From an uncultured Prochlorococcus sp. (lineage in GTDB: Bacteria > Cyanobacteriota > Cyanobacteriia > PCC-6307 > Cyanobiaceae), in the NCBI GenBank assembly GCA_902572075.1, contig CACGER010000003.1, positions 1 to 64,000 on the forward strand: a DNA stretch of 64,000 bases, written 5' to 3'. This document shows positions 50,342 to 61,068 of the stretch, piece by piece (within the stretch, counting starts at the first letter, position 1; each line of letters starts with the position of its first letter). Position numbers and translations under genes: made by a program. The notes under the pieces are model-generated. The model ran no database searches and was not told the origin of the DNA. It saw only the letters and a list, made by a program, of their open reading frames with translations.

Positions 50342-50920
50342 TTAGACTGCCTCGCTGTGATTTGCAAGTAGCCTCTCAACTTCCTCAAAACCCTCTTTAG
50401 CTGAATTTATTGCAAGTTCCTCGCTAACTTTTTCTTCTGATATTAATTTTGTGGATATTTTCTTTAAAAGAGTTTCTTTCTTTTCTCTTAGGGAACTAAC
50501 AATTTCTTCTTCAATGATAGATTTTATTGCTTTAGAAATTATTTTTTTATCATTTGCTTCCTCGAATGTGCCTTGAACTAATTCCTGAATAAATAATCGA
50601 TGAACCTCACTACTCCTTAGAAAGCTTTCTGTGGCATTAATAATTCCTTCAACAAGAGCTTCATCAGGTTCAGAATCATTTTCTGCCAGCTTAAATTCCC
50701 AATCTAAATGTCTTCTTTGCCAACCTGCCGAGTGGAGACTGGGCATGACTGTCTGTGAATAAGTATCAACTGACATTTCATAAATTCTCTCTGCTAATTT
50801 CTCGCACCAGTCTTTACCATGCTTTTCTAGATTTCTCTGCATAGCTTGCCTTGGAACTGCATGACCACCATGATGACTGTGGCAGACTCCATCAGGACAT
50901 TCGATTGCTTTTATACTCAT
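50342..50920 (-). CDS. conserved hypothetical with N-terminal Cys/His cluster
   Basis: MSIKAIECPDGVCHSHHGGHAVPRQAMQRNLEKHG... Confidence 0.65.
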   Translation of the reverse strand: MSIKAIECPDGVCHSHHGGHAVPRQAMQRNLEKHGKDWCEKLAERIYEMSVDTYSQTVMPSLHSAGWQRRHLDWEFKLAENDSEPDEALVEGIINATESFLRSSEVHRLFIQELVQGTFEEANDKKIISKAIKSIIEEEIVSSLREKKETLLKKISTKLISEEKVSEELAINSAKEGFEEVERLLANHSEAV

Positions 50921-51047
50921 TGGATTATTTAATGCTTATATATTCTAGATAGCTATTTTTTGTAGAAAAGAAAATATATTTTTAACAAAAATCCAAGACT
51001 TTTGACTTTCTTCAATTTATATTTAGTATGTTAAAAAAATAAATAAA

Positions 51048-52178
51048 TTGACAAAGATACTTATTCCTTCCGAAACAAGCTCTGGTGAAAGGAGAGTTTC
51101 AGCTACACCAGAAGCGGTAAAGAAATTAAAAAGCCTTGGATGTGATGTTTATATTGAAAGTTCAGCAGGAAAATTATCAGGATTTAGTGACTTATCATAT
51201 GAAAAATCAGGCGGAACAATAATAAACAATTTAGATCAGAAAATTTGGGGTGAAGCGGACTTAATATTTTGTGTGCAAACTCCATCAGAGGATAATTTAA
51301 TTAAGTTAAAGAAAGGCGCTGTTCTTCTTGGTCTTCTAAACCCATATGGTAATAAAGAGCTTCTTAGGATTATAAATAGTAATAAGATTTCAGCTTTATC
51401 ACTAGAGTTGCTTCCGAGGATTAGTAGAGCTCAATCTTCTGATGTTCTCTCTTCACAGGCCAATATCGCTGGATATAAAGCAGTTCTCTTAGCTGCAAGT
51501 GAGTTAGATAGATATTTCCCAATGCTTATGACTGCAGCAGGCACAGTCCAACCTGCCAAAGTAGTGGTTCTTGGTGGAGGCGTTGCAGGATTGCAGGCAG
51601 TTGCGACAGCAAAAAGACTTGGTGCAATAGTATTTGTATCTGATATTAGACCTGCTGTGAAAGAACAAGTAGAGTCCCTTGGAGCAAGATTTATAGAACT
51701 TCCTGAAGTAGACGAAAAACCTGGCGAAGCTGGAGGTTATGCAAAAGCTGTAACACCTGAATTCCTTTCAAAACAGAAGGCAACTTTAACTAAATATTTA
51801 TCTGAAGCTGATGTTGCTATATGTACTGCACAAGTTCTTGGTAAAAAGGCCCCTGTTTTAATTGACTCTCCCATGATTGAAAAAATGAGACCTGGTGCTG
51901 TAGTCATTGACTTAGCAGTTTCTCAGGGAGGGAACTGCGAAGGATCAAAATCAAATGAAACTATTATCAAAGATGGGGTAAAACTTATTGGAGCTGGCGA
52001 ATTGCCCTCATCAGTTCCTTATGATGCAAGTTCACTTTATGCTAAGAACTTAACATCTTTGATTACACCATTTATAAAAGATGGTGTAATTAAATTAAAT
52101 AAAGAGGATGAACTCATTTCTGGATGTTTATTAAGCGACGAAGGAGTTGTTCTTCAAAATAAAGTTTTTGAAAATTGA
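51048..52178 (+). CDS. pntA: NAD(P) transhydrogenase subunit alpha part 1
   Basis: KILIPSETSSGERRVSATPEAVKKLKSLG; VVVLGGGVAGLQAVATAKRLGA; TTG start. Confidence 0.95.
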   Translation: MTKILIPSETSSGERRVSATPEAVKKLKSLGCDVYIESSAGKLSGFSDLSYEKSGGTIINNLDQKIWGEADLIFCVQTPSEDNLIKLKKGAVLLGLLNPYGNKELLRIINSNKISALSLELLPRISRAQSSDVLSSQANIAGYKAVLLAASELDRYFPMLMTAAGTVQPAKVVVLGGGVAGLQAVATAKRLGAIVFVSDIRPAVKEQVESLGARFIELPEVDEKPGEAGGYAKAVTPEFLSKQKATLTKYLSEADVAICTAQVLGKKAPVLIDSPMIEKMRPGAVVIDLAVSQGGNCEGSKSNETIIKDGVKLIGAGELPSSVPYDASSLYAKNLTSLITPFIKDGVIKLNKEDELISGCLLSDEGVVLQNKVFEN

Positions 52179-52190
52179 GGTTTTAAAATT

Positions 52191-52484
52191 ATGTCTTTTA
52201 TAAGTCTTCTTTGGGTTCTTTTACTTGGTAGTTTATTAGGCCTCGAGTTAATTGGAAAAGTTCCTCCTACTCTTCACACACCTTTAATGAGTGGAGCAAA
52301 TGCAATTTCAGGAATAACAATGCTTGCAGCCTTGACTTTAATTGTAAAAGCAGAAGGTAACGTACCACTTTTAATCATTGGTTCAGTTTCTCTTGGATTT
52401 GCTCTTTTCAACGTTGTAGGCGGTTTCTTTGTAACTGATCGAATGCTCGCGATGTTTAGTCGTAAACCATCAAATAAGAAGTAA
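52191..52484 (+). CDS. pntA2: NAD(P) transhydrogenase subunit alpha part 2
   Basis: IGKVPPTLHTPLMSGANAISGITM, VGGFFVTDRMLAMF. Confidence 0.95.
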   Translation: MSFISLLWVLLLGSLLGLELIGKVPPTLHTPLMSGANAISGITMLAALTLIVKAEGNVPLLIIGSVSLGFALFNVVGGFFVTDRMLAMFSRKPSNKK

Positions 52485-52492
52485 TTTTCAAC

Positions 52493-53932
52493 ATGAATCT
52501 ACCTGTAATCATTAAATTCGTTATTGACCTTCTAGCAGTACTTTTACTGGCTTTGGGAATAAAAGGATTGTCAAAAGTAAAATCAGCAAGGGATGCCAAT
52601 AGATTAGCTGCATTTGCAATGTCGCTATCAGTAGTAGGATTACTTTCTTACTATTTGGGCACTTCCGGCATAGCTATTCAGTCTTGGATTTGGATAATAA
52701 TAGGATCAATCATAGGTAGTTTATTCGGAGCAATACTTGCAAAAAAAGTACCTATGACCTCTATGCCTGAAACAGTGGCTTTGTTCAATGGTTGTGGAGG
52801 TATGTCATCACTTTTAGTGGCCTTAGGGGTAGCTATTTTTCCTATATCTGGTGGCCAAGAAAATTTAGATTTTTTTAAGTCATTGATTAACGAAGTTTCA
52901 ATATCTGTTTCTATATTTGTTGGTGCGATAACTTTCACAGGTTCCATTGTGGCGATGGCAAAGTTACAGGGTTGGTTGTCAACTCCAGGATGGACTCAGA
53001 GCAAAGTTAGACATTTTGTAAATATTGTTTTTGCAGTTGCTTCCTTGATAGCCTTTTTTGATTTGATAAACGGCAATACAAGTTCTATTTGGCTTTTAGT
53101 TATAGTTTCTTCTTTATTAGGTATTGGAGTTACTTTACCAATTGGTGGAGCTGATATGCCAGTTGTTATATCTTTATTAAATAGCTATTCAGGGATTGCA
53201 GCAGCAGCAGCAGGTTTCGTTGTAGATAGTCAGCTTTTGATAGTAGCAGGCGCAATGGTTGGAGCAGCAGGCCTAATACTTACTCAAGTAATGTGCAAGG
53301 GTATGAATAGATCATTGGTCTCAGTTCTTTTTGGAGGATCTTTATCTGCACAAAGTACAGCCTCTACTGGTTCAGGAGAATATACAAATATAACTTCTTG
53401 CAGTGTTGAAGAATGTGCATTGACTTTAGAGGCTGCCAACAAGGTAATTATTGTTCCTGGTTATGGTTTAGCGGTAGCTCAAGCTCAACATACTTTAAGG
53501 GAAGTGACAAAAAAACTAGAGCAAAATGGTATTGAAGTTGTTTACGCAATTCATCCTGTAGCAGGGAGGATGCCTGGACATATGAATGTACTTTTAGCAG
53601 AAGCAGATGTTCCTTACGAACAACTTAAAGAGATGGACGTTGTTAATCCTGATTTTCCAGCAACGGATGTTGTTTTAGTTTTAGGAGCAAATGATGTCGT
53701 TAACCCTCAAGCTAAAAATGATAGCTCATCTCCTTTATATGGCATGCCAGTTCTTGATGTGCAGGAAGCAAGAACGGTATTTGTAATTAAACGTGGTATG
53801 AGTGCAGGTTACTCCGGAATAAAAAATGATTTATTTGATCTGCCAAATACCTCAATGGTTTTTGGTGATGCAAAAAAGGTACTGAATGATTTGATTGGAG
53901 AATTAAAGGATCTTGGAGTTGGGGAGAAATAA
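52493..53932 (+). CDS. pntB: NAD(P) transhydrogenase subunit beta
   Basis: LFNGCGGMSSLLVA, VPGYGLAVAQAQHTLREVTKKLEQNGIEVVYAIHPVAGRMPGHMNVLLAEADVPYEQL. Confidence 0.97.
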   Translation: MNLPVIIKFVIDLLAVLLLALGIKGLSKVKSARDANRLAAFAMSLSVVGLLSYYLGTSGIAIQSWIWIIIGSIIGSLFGAILAKKVPMTSMPETVALFNGCGGMSSLLVALGVAIFPISGGQENLDFFKSLINEVSISVSIFVGAITFTGSIVAMAKLQGWLSTPGWTQSKVRHFVNIVFAVASLIAFFDLINGNTSSIWLLVIVSSLLGIGVTLPIGGADMPVVISLLNSYSGIAAAAAGFVVDSQLLIVAGAMVGAAGLILTQVMCKGMNRSLVSVLFGGSLSAQSTASTGSGEYTNITSCSVEECALTLEAANKVIIVPGYGLAVAQAQHTLREVTKKLEQNGIEVVYAIHPVAGRMPGHMNVLLAEADVPYEQLKEMDVVNPDFPATDVVLVLGANDVVNPQAKNDSSSPLYGMPVLDVQEARTVFVIKRGMSAGYSGIKNDLFDLPNTSMVFGDAKKVLNDLIGELKDLGVGEK

Positions 53933-54998
53933 TAGTATATCTTTTAGTTTTTCAGATTACGTAAAAAATAAACCATTTCGAGAAGTCTTACCTTGGATAG
54001 GTGGCGACTTACAAACTTTGAGAGATACTTTTGTTATTGATTTTGTTAAATCAAAAAAAAATAAGAAAATATTCTTTCCGATTAATAAAATTCTTTCTAA
54101 AAAATTTGAATGTGATTATCTTTTAGGTATTTTAGAATTACCTGAAAACTTAAACTCACTTAGGGGTTTTGTAATTGTTACACATGGTTTAGGGGGCTCA
54201 ACTAAACGGTTTGGTTTAAGAAGAATATCTAGGAAATTAGCAAATAATGGTTTTGGAGTTCTTAAATTAAATCTAAGAGGATCTGGATCAGCGAGATATT
54301 TGGCTAAAGGAAATTATTGTGCTAGATGCTCCAGTGATGTTATTTCAGCAATTAATTATTTTAAAAAATTAATTAATTTAGAGTTTGAAGATCTCATTAA
54401 GATGAATAATCTTCCAATTTACGGAGTTGGATTATCTTTAGGCGGAACAATTCTTTTAAATGCCTGCCTAGATTACGATGAAAACAAAGGAGAAAAACTT
54501 TTAGATGGTCTTGCCTGCGTGAGTACCCCTTTAGATTTATCTTCATGCAGTCTCTGTATTGAAAAACCAAGAAATTCTATCTACCAAAAATGGTTACTTC
54601 ACCGCTTAAAAAATCAGTTATGGGAGGGATTTAATGATGAAGGAAAACTACTTGATAACGAGAAATTAAGAATAAAAATTAGAAATTTAAAAAGTATAAG
54701 AGAATTTGATCAGAAATTTACAGCTCCTAGTTGGGGATTTAATTCTTTAGAGGATTATTATATTAAAGCTTCTCCAATATTTAGAATCCAAAACTCAATA
54801 AAAAAATTACCTCCAATGCTTTTTATTCATGCGAAGGATGATCCCTGGGTTCCATATAAGGATACTTTGAATTTAAGAAAAGAATCTATTAATAAATTCA
54901 CTATTTTTATAACTGAAAAAGGTGGTCATAATGGTTTTCATTCGATTAATGGCTGCTGGTCAGACGAAGTCGTAAAGAACTGGTTTATAAGTATCTAG
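53913..54998 (+). CDS. alpha/beta hydrolase, YheT-like
   Basis: GFVIVTHGLGGSTKRFGLRRISRKLANNGFGVLKLNLRGSG, YGVGLSLGGTILLNA. Confidence 0.88.
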   Translation: MELGRNNSISFSFSDYVKNKPFREVLPWIGGDLQTLRDTFVIDFVKSKKNKKIFFPINKILSKKFECDYLLGILELPENLNSLRGFVIVTHGLGGSTKRFGLRRISRKLANNGFGVLKLNLRGSGSARYLAKGNYCARCSSDVISAINYFKKLINLEFEDLIKMNNLPIYGVGLSLGGTILLNACLDYDENKGEKLLDGLACVSTPLDLSSCSLCIEKPRNSIYQKWLLHRLKNQLWEGFNDEGKLLDNEKLRIKIRNLKSIREFDQKFTAPSWGFNSLEDYYIKASPIFRIQNSIKKLPPMLFIHAKDDPWVPYKDTLNLRKESINKFTIFITEKGGHNGFHSINGCWSDEVVKNWFISI

Positions 54999-55329
54999 GA
55001 ATATTTAAAAATGGTGTTTTTTTGAAAATCCATTTTTCTATTGGCTTACCGTTAATAACATGTGAAGTAAAAATTTCAGAAATTTTTTCTGGAGAAACTT
55101 TCTCATACCAAATACCATCAGGCCAAATAAGAAGAATTGGGCCGTTCTTACATACCCTTAAACAGTCAGCTTTTGATCTTAATATATGAATGTTTTTTGT
55201 AGAGGGATCATTCTCAAATTTTTTTAAAGTCTTTTTCAGACATTCCCATGTTTTTTGTCCTTCGTTGCCTTTAAAGCATTTCTGTTTTGTGGGTGTTGCG
55301 CATAGTAGAAGATGTTTTTTTATATTCAC
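54985..55329 (-). CDS. thioredoxin-like 2Fe-2S ferredoxin domain protein
   Basis: HLLLCATPTKQKC...RSKADCLRVCKNGPILLIWPDGIWYEKVSPEKISEI. Confidence 0.88.
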   Translation of the reverse strand: MNIKKHLLLCATPTKQKCFKGNEGQKTWECLKKTLKKFENDPSTKNIHILRSKADCLRVCKNGPILLIWPDGIWYEKVSPEKISEIFTSHVINGKPIEKWIFKKTPFLNIPRYL

Positions 55330-55331
55330 TT

Positions 55332-56561
55332 TTATCCAATACTTACGTATTTTTTCCCTTTTTTAATTTCTTGCTCAACAAAAAGTCTGGCCCAATTGTC
55401 TACTTCAAGAATATCCTCCAATGCGGGACTCAAATTCAAATTCTCCATATGTGATTCACAGGCTTTACTTATAAATGTTGGAATTTCTTGAAAAGAAATT
55501 TTTTCTTTAAGGAATTGTTCAACAGCCATTTCATTAGCAGCATTTAAGACTGCAGGCATAGTCCCAGAAGATTTTCCTGCGGCATAGGCAAGTCCCATGC
55601 ATGGATATTTAAACTCGTCTGGCTCTTTAAAAGTTAATTTTCCAATTTCACTTAGGTTTAATCTTTTCCAATTTGTTTTAAATCTTTCAGGCCAACTCAT
55701 CGCATATAAAATGGGTAGTTTCATATCTGGCCAACCTAATTGAGCTAATACTGAAGAATCTTCCATCTCAATCATTGAATGAATAATACTTTGAGGGTGG
55801 ATAACTATTTCGATATTTTCGTAAGAGGTCCCAAATAAATAATGAGCTTCTATAACTTCTAATCCTTTATTCATGAGAGTTGCAGAATCTACAGTTATTT
55901 TTTTTCCCATATCCCAATTAGGATGTGAAGTTGCATCTTCCACTGTGACATGTTTTAAATCCTCAACGGGCCAATCTCTGAAAGCACCACCAGAAGCTGT
56001 TAAATGTATGGCTTTTAAACCTTTAGGTATCTCTCCTGTTGAAAAATCTGCATTTTCATAATTGGGTAATCCTTGTAAACATTGAAAGATAGCAGAATGT
56101 TCTGAATCAGCAGGTAAAAGTCTACTATTATTTTTCTTTAATGCAGGAATAACAATTGGTCCTGCCGCAATTAAAGTTTCTTTGTTAGCAAGTGCAATAT
56201 TTTTCCCTGCATTAATTGCTGACATTGTTGGAATTAAGCCCGCACATCCTACTATCCCTGTAACCACAGTATCTGCCTTATCCCATGCTGAAACTGCGTT
56301 AATTCCCTCCTTTCCACTCAAAACCAAGGGAGCAGTATCCAAATCTAAGTTATTAATATTATCTTTTAAATCATCTATAAGATTTTCATCCTCAATCGCA
56401 ACTACTTCTGGTTTATGTGTTTTAACTTGTTCTGTTAATAAATTAATATTTCTTCCTGCCGAAAGAGCTACGGCTTTAAACTTATCAGGCTGCTCACTAG
56501 CTATTTCGAGAGTTTGAGTCCCTATTGAACCAGTAGAACCGAGCACAGTAATGTATTTCAA
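55332..56561 (-). CDS. dxr: 1-deoxy-D-xylulose-5-phosphate reductoisomerase
   Basis: [46 protein letters not shown]. Confidence 0.97.
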   Translation of the reverse strand: MKYITVLGSTGSIGTQTLEIASEQPDKFKAVALSAGRNINLLTEQVKTHKPEVVAIEDENLIDDLKDNINNLDLDTAPLVLSGKEGINAVSAWDKADTVVTGIVGCAGLIPTMSAINAGKNIALANKETLIAAGPIVIPALKKNNSRLLPADSEHSAIFQCLQGLPNYENADFSTGEIPKGLKAIHLTASGGAFRDWPVEDLKHVTVEDATSHPNWDMGKKITVDSATLMNKGLEVIEAHYLFGTSYENIEIVIHPQSIIHSMIEMEDSSVLAQLGWPDMKLPILYAMSWPERFKTNWKRLNLSEIGKLTFKEPDEFKYPCMGLAYAAGKSSGTMPAVLNAANEMAVEQFLKEKISFQEIPTFISKACESHMENLNLSPALEDILEVDNWARLFVEQEIKKGKKYVSIG

Positions 56562-56643
56562 TTTTCTCTGATATTTCTAATATCTTCCCATTTAAAGGCG
56601 TATTTAAAAAACAAAAATTTCAAATTGGTTTTTTTCTTAAAAT

Positions 56644-58113
56644 TTAGATCCTTATCCATGTTGTTATTTCCTTTGCTTGATCAATAAGTTCAATGCCTTT
56701 TTCTTTTAATAAATTCCTGATTTCATCAGCCTTTGCATAATTCTTTTCCTCTTTTGCTTTCAATCTTTCATTAATAAGCGATGATATTTCTTCTTTTGTT
56801 ATTCTACTCTCTTTTATTAAAACCTCTTTTTTAAGACCAAGTACCTCAGTCAACTTTTCAAGGGTTTTAAAATTCTCAAGTAGAAAGAATTTTTCATTTA
56901 GGTCTATTTTAAAACCTTCAACCCTTTGAAATTGGTTTATAAAGTTTTTTAATGGTTTCGCTAAATCGTAAATAATAGCAATTGCACCTGCTGTATTAAG
57001 GTCATTTCCCAGAGCCTCAGAAAATTTAAGCTTTTTTTGAGATAATTCAAAACTTATTTTCTCTTTATATTCTTCTTCGATAGATTCATTTTTATTAATA
57101 GATTTAAAAGCATCTTTTGTAAGGTCAAGAAAAGAAAGGGCTATATTAATATTTTTCCAAGCTTCTGAAGCACTCCTTAAAGCTTCTTCAGTAAAATCAA
57201 GTGGTTTTCTATAATTCACAGTCATAACAAAATATCGCAAAGTCATAGGGCTTATACCTGACTTGATTAGCTCTCTGATAGTTTTAAAATTTTTAAGGGA
57301 TTTACTCATCTTTTGTCCATTTACATTGACCATTCCATTGTGTAACCAATAGTTCGCTAGTTTTTTGCCATTGGCTGCTTCTGATTGGGCGATTTCATTC
57401 TCATGATGTGGAAAAATCAAATCAGAACCACCTAAATGGATATCGATAGTATCTCCTAATTCATCTTTAACCATCGCCGAACATTCAATATGCCATCCTG
57501 GCCTACCTTTACCCCATGGTGAATCAAAAAATGGTTCATCATCTTTGGCTTTTTTCCATAGTGCAAAATCTTGCGGATTAAGTTTTTTACTATTTTCATC
57601 ATTAGCCATTCTTCCTTGCTGATTGATATTTTGTTCTTGTATATTTTGGTTACTTAGCTTTCCATAACTTTTATTTTTAAAAACAGAATAATAAACATCT
57701 CCATCCCTAGAGTATGCATAACCTTTGTCCTCAAGAATTGTTATGAAGGAGCAGATATTGCATATATGTTTCGTTGCTCTTGGCATGCTATCTGGACGCA
57801 TTATTCCTAAAGAATCCATATCTTTATGAAATTCAATAATATTTTTTTCAGATACTTCCTTCATTGAACTGCTTTCTTCTCTAGCTCTTTTTAAGATCTT
57901 GTCATCAATATCTGTGAAATTTTGAACATACTTCACTTTGTAATCACTGTAAATTAAAAATCTTCTCAATACATCCCAAGCTATATAACTTCTCGCATGA
58001 CCAAGATGACATAAATCATAAACAGTTACTCCACAACAATAAATTTTTACTACATCATCAATAGGCTTAAAAACCTCAACTCTTCTGCTTAAAGTATTAA
58101 AAAGTTTGATCAT
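56644..58113 (-). CDS. cysS: cysteinyl-tRNA synthetase
   Basis: YCCGVTVYDLCHLGHARSYIAWDVLRRFL, DIHLGGSDLIFPHHENEIAQSEA, KMSKSLKNF. Confidence 0.97.
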   Translation of the reverse strand: MIKLFNTLSRRVEVFKPIDDVVKIYCCGVTVYDLCHLGHARSYIAWDVLRRFLIYSDYKVKYVQNFTDIDDKILKRAREESSSMKEVSEKNIIEFHKDMDSLGIMRPDSMPRATKHICNICSFITILEDKGYAYSRDGDVYYSVFKNKSYGKLSNQNIQEQNINQQGRMANDENSKKLNPQDFALWKKAKDDEPFFDSPWGKGRPGWHIECSAMVKDELGDTIDIHLGGSDLIFPHHENEIAQSEAANGKKLANYWLHNGMVNVNGQKMSKSLKNFKTIRELIKSGISPMTLRYFVMTVNYRKPLDFTEEALRSASEAWKNINIALSFLDLTKDAFKSINKNESIEEEYKEKISFELSQKKLKFSEALGNDLNTAGAIAIIYDLAKPLKNFINQFQRVEGFKIDLNEKFFLLENFKTLEKLTEVLGLKKEVLIKESRITKEEISSLINERLKAKEEKNYAKADEIRNLLKEKGIELIDQAKEITTWIRI

Positions 58114-58137
58114 CTTAAATTAAGTATTTCATAAGGT

Positions 58138-61068
58138 TTATTTTGTCTCCATCCAATTGTCTCCAATACCAATATCAACTAAAAGAGGCACATTTAATAT
58201 TACACAATCTTCCATAGTCTTCTTTACTAATTTCGTCGTAATTTCCAGAGAATCCGGTTCAACTTCAAATAATAATTCATCATGTACTTGCAAAAGCATT
58301 TTTGCGGGAACATTCATTTCTATGAATTTCTTATTAAGTTGAACCATTGCAATTTTAATAATATCTGCACTTGAACCCTGAATTGGGGCATTGGCTGCGG
58401 CTCTTAGTGACTGTGCTTCCATGCCAGCTCTTCTTGCGGCTTGCAAGTCAATTTCGTAAGGATCTTTTCCTAGTAATCTTCCAAGTCCATTTTTATCAAA
58501 CTTAAATTCTCTCTTTCTACCAAAAATTGTTTTTACATAACCTTTTGATAAGGCAAGCCTTTCTTGAAGTTCAAGAAATTTGAAAATTTTTGAATATCTT
58601 TCTTTGTATTTTATTAGGAATTCTTTTGCTTCTGGAGTACTTACTCCTGTAGAACGTGCAAACTTTTTAATTCCCATACCATAGATAACTCCGAAATTTA
58701 TTGTTTTCCCAACTCTCCTCTCATCAGAGGAAATTTCTTCTTTCTCAAAAATTAATCTTGCAGTCAAAGAATGAATGTCATCATTTTTATGAAATGCATT
58801 TATTAGTATTTCTTCATCCGCTAAGTGAGCGAGTATTCTTAATTCGATCTGAGAATAATCAGCTGATAAAAGTTTCCAATTTTTTTCAGGCAAGAATGCT
58901 TTTCTTATTCTCCTACTAAATTCAGTCCTAACAGGGATATTTTGAAGATTAGGATTGCTACTACTTAGTCTCCCAGTCGCTGTAGCAGCTTGATTAAAGT
59001 TTGTATGAACTCTTCCTGTCTTTTCGTTAATAAGATTTGGAAGAGCATCAATATAGGTGCTAAGTAATTTGCTAAGAGTTCTATGTTTTATTAAATGTTG
59101 GATTATTTCATGTTCGTCGACTAATCTTTCCAGAACTACTGCATCTGTGCTCCATCCTGTTTTTGTTTTCCGTGATTTTTTCTTATCCAAATTTAATTTT
59201 TCAAACAAGATCTCACCAAGTTGTTTTGGTGAAGATAAATTGAAACTTTCCTCTGCTAACTCATAAACTTTACTTTCAATATCTTCTAAGGTACTTTTTA
59301 ATTCTTTTGAGAGTTTATCCAAATAAGGGATGTCGATGGTTATGCCATTCATTTCCATTTGGGACAATACCGGCTCTAAAGGTAGCTCGATCTCTTCGAA
59401 CAATTTGATTAATTCATCTTTTTCCTTTGAAAAACTTTCTTTAAAAATTTTGACAATCTTAAAAGTTAGAAAAACATCATAACCGCAGTAAACACTTGCT
59501 TCATCAATATCAACAAATGAAAAGTCTTTATTTTTTCCAACTGTCTCCTTAAATGAAGGAGGCTTAAATCCAAATAATCTAAAACTAATTTCACTTAACC
59601 CATGTTTCTCTTGATTATTAAGAAGGTAGTCTGCTAACAAGGTGTCAAAGGTTACGCCTTTAAGATCAAGTCCATGATTAAAAAATATTTGCCTATCAAA
59701 TTTAGAATTTTGGAGTGCCTTTTCTTTTTTTGGATCTTCTATCCAATTTCTTAGCTTTGAGAAAACATCTTCAATTGATAATTGATTGGGGGGCTCCTTT
59801 TTTGTTTGATGACCAAGAGGTATATAAAATAAATCATCATTTTCTTCTCCAAGACATAACCCTATCCCAACAAGTTCCGCATCGATTGGATTCAAACTAT
59901 TGGTCTCTGTATCTAAAGAAACTATTTGATTAGTCTTGTCTAATCTTTGAATTAATTTATCAAGTAATTCGAAATCATTTATAACAGTTACGTTGATTTT
60001 AGGGATTTTATTTTCACTATTTTCTAATTCATTATTGCCTGCGACTTTTGGTGCCTTCTCCTCCTCTTCAGCTACATTATTTTTGTCAAAACCACCTTTG
60101 CTGAAAGTTGAATTGAAAATATCAATTTGTCTAAGTAGTGTTGATAGTTCTAATTTTTTCAGTGACTCTGAAAGTAGTTCTTGATTTATATTTTTTAATT
60201 CATAACCGTTACTTAAAATTAAAGGCACCTCAGTATTTATTTTTGCTAAATCCCTGGAAAGAAAAGCATTATGTTTATCGTTTCTGAGCTTTTCTATAAC
60301 TGAACCTTTGATGAATCCTTTATATTTCTTATCGTTGTTCTGCTGAATCTTGTCCAAAGCATGATAGATTCCATCAAGCGTATCGTTCTCTTTTAGTAGA
60401 TTAATTGCAGTTTTTGGCCCTACTCCTTTAATGCCTGGAATATTATCAGAACTATCGCCAGTTAGGGCTTTGAGATCAACTACTCTTTCTGGCGCAACAC
60501 CTAATTTTTCTTTTACTCCATTTTCATTCATAAGAGTTGGATTTCCACTTTTCGCATATGGACCACCACCCATATAAAGTACATAAATATCTTTTTGATC
60601 ATCGACTAATTGAAATAAGTCCCTATCTCCAGAAAGAATATTCACGCACCATCCTTTAGAAGAAGCATCATTTGCAATTGTGCCTAGGAGGTCATCTGCT
60701 TCGTATCCTGGAGATTTAAAAATTGGTAAATTAAGGCTTTCTTCTAAAATGATTTCTAGTTGCTCAATATCCTGAAAAAAAACATCTGGTGCTACATCTC
60801 TATTGGCCTTATAATTTGGATCTAATTCATGTCTGAAAGTAGGTTTTTCGGTATCAAAAGTAATACAAACACCCTCAGGACTAATATTTTTACAATTATC
60901 CAGAAGGCTTTTTAGAAATCCATAAGTGACACTTGTTGGAAATCCCTCTTTGGTAGTTAAACCTCCATCAATCCCTTTGCTAAATGCATAGAAGCTTCTA
61001 AAAGCAAGTGAGTGACCATCGACTAAAAGTAAAATTGGTTTTTTAGAGTTTTCAGATTTTAAACTCAT
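58138..61068 (-). CDS. polA: DNA polymerase I
   Basis: 5' nuclease, 3'-5' exonuclease-like and polymerase domains; SADYSQIELRILAHLADEE, LLQVHDELLFEVE. Confidence 0.97.
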   Translation of the reverse strand: MSLKSENSKKPILLLVDGHSLAFRSFYAFSKGIDGGLTTKEGFPTSVTYGFLKSLLDNCKNISPEGVCITFDTEKPTFRHELDPNYKANRDVAPDVFFQDIEQLEIILEESLNLPIFKSPGYEADDLLGTIANDASSKGWCVNILSGDRDLFQLVDDQKDIYVLYMGGGPYAKSGNPTLMNENGVKEKLGVAPERVVDLKALTGDSSDNIPGIKGVGPKTAINLLKENDTLDGIYHALDKIQQNNDKKYKGFIKGSVIEKLRNDKHNAFLSRDLAKINTEVPLILSNGYELKNINQELLSESLKKLELSTLLRQIDIFNSTFSKGGFDKNNVAEEEEKAPKVAGNNELENSENKIPKINVTVINDFELLDKLIQRLDKTNQIVSLDTETNSLNPIDAELVGIGLCLGEENDDLFYIPLGHQTKKEPPNQLSIEDVFSKLRNWIEDPKKEKALQNSKFDRQIFFNHGLDLKGVTFDTLLADYLLNNQEKHGLSEISFRLFGFKPPSFKETVGKNKDFSFVDIDEASVYCGYDVFLTFKIVKIFKESFSKEKDELIKLFEEIELPLEPVLSQMEMNGITIDIPYLDKLSKELKSTLEDIESKVYELAEESFNLSSPKQLGEILFEKLNLDKKKSRKTKTGWSTDAVVLERLVDEHEIIQHLIKHRTLSKLLSTYIDALPNLINEKTGRVHTNFNQAATATGRLSSSNPNLQNIPVRTEFSRRIRKAFLPEKNWKLLSADYSQIELRILAHLADEEILINAFHKNDDIHSLTARLIFEKEEISSDERRVGKTINFGVIYGMGIKKFARSTGVSTPEAKEFLIKYKERYSKIFKFLELQERLALSKGYVKTIFGRKREFKFDKNGLGRLLGKDPYEIDLQAARRAGMEAQSLRAAANAPIQGSSADIIKIAMVQLNKKFIEMNVPAKMLLQVHDELLFEVEPDSLEITTKLVKKTMEDCVILNVPLLVDIGIGDNWMETK

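Noticed and set aside
56182-56517. Plus-strand 111-aa ORF
   Set aside because: Shadow of dxr.
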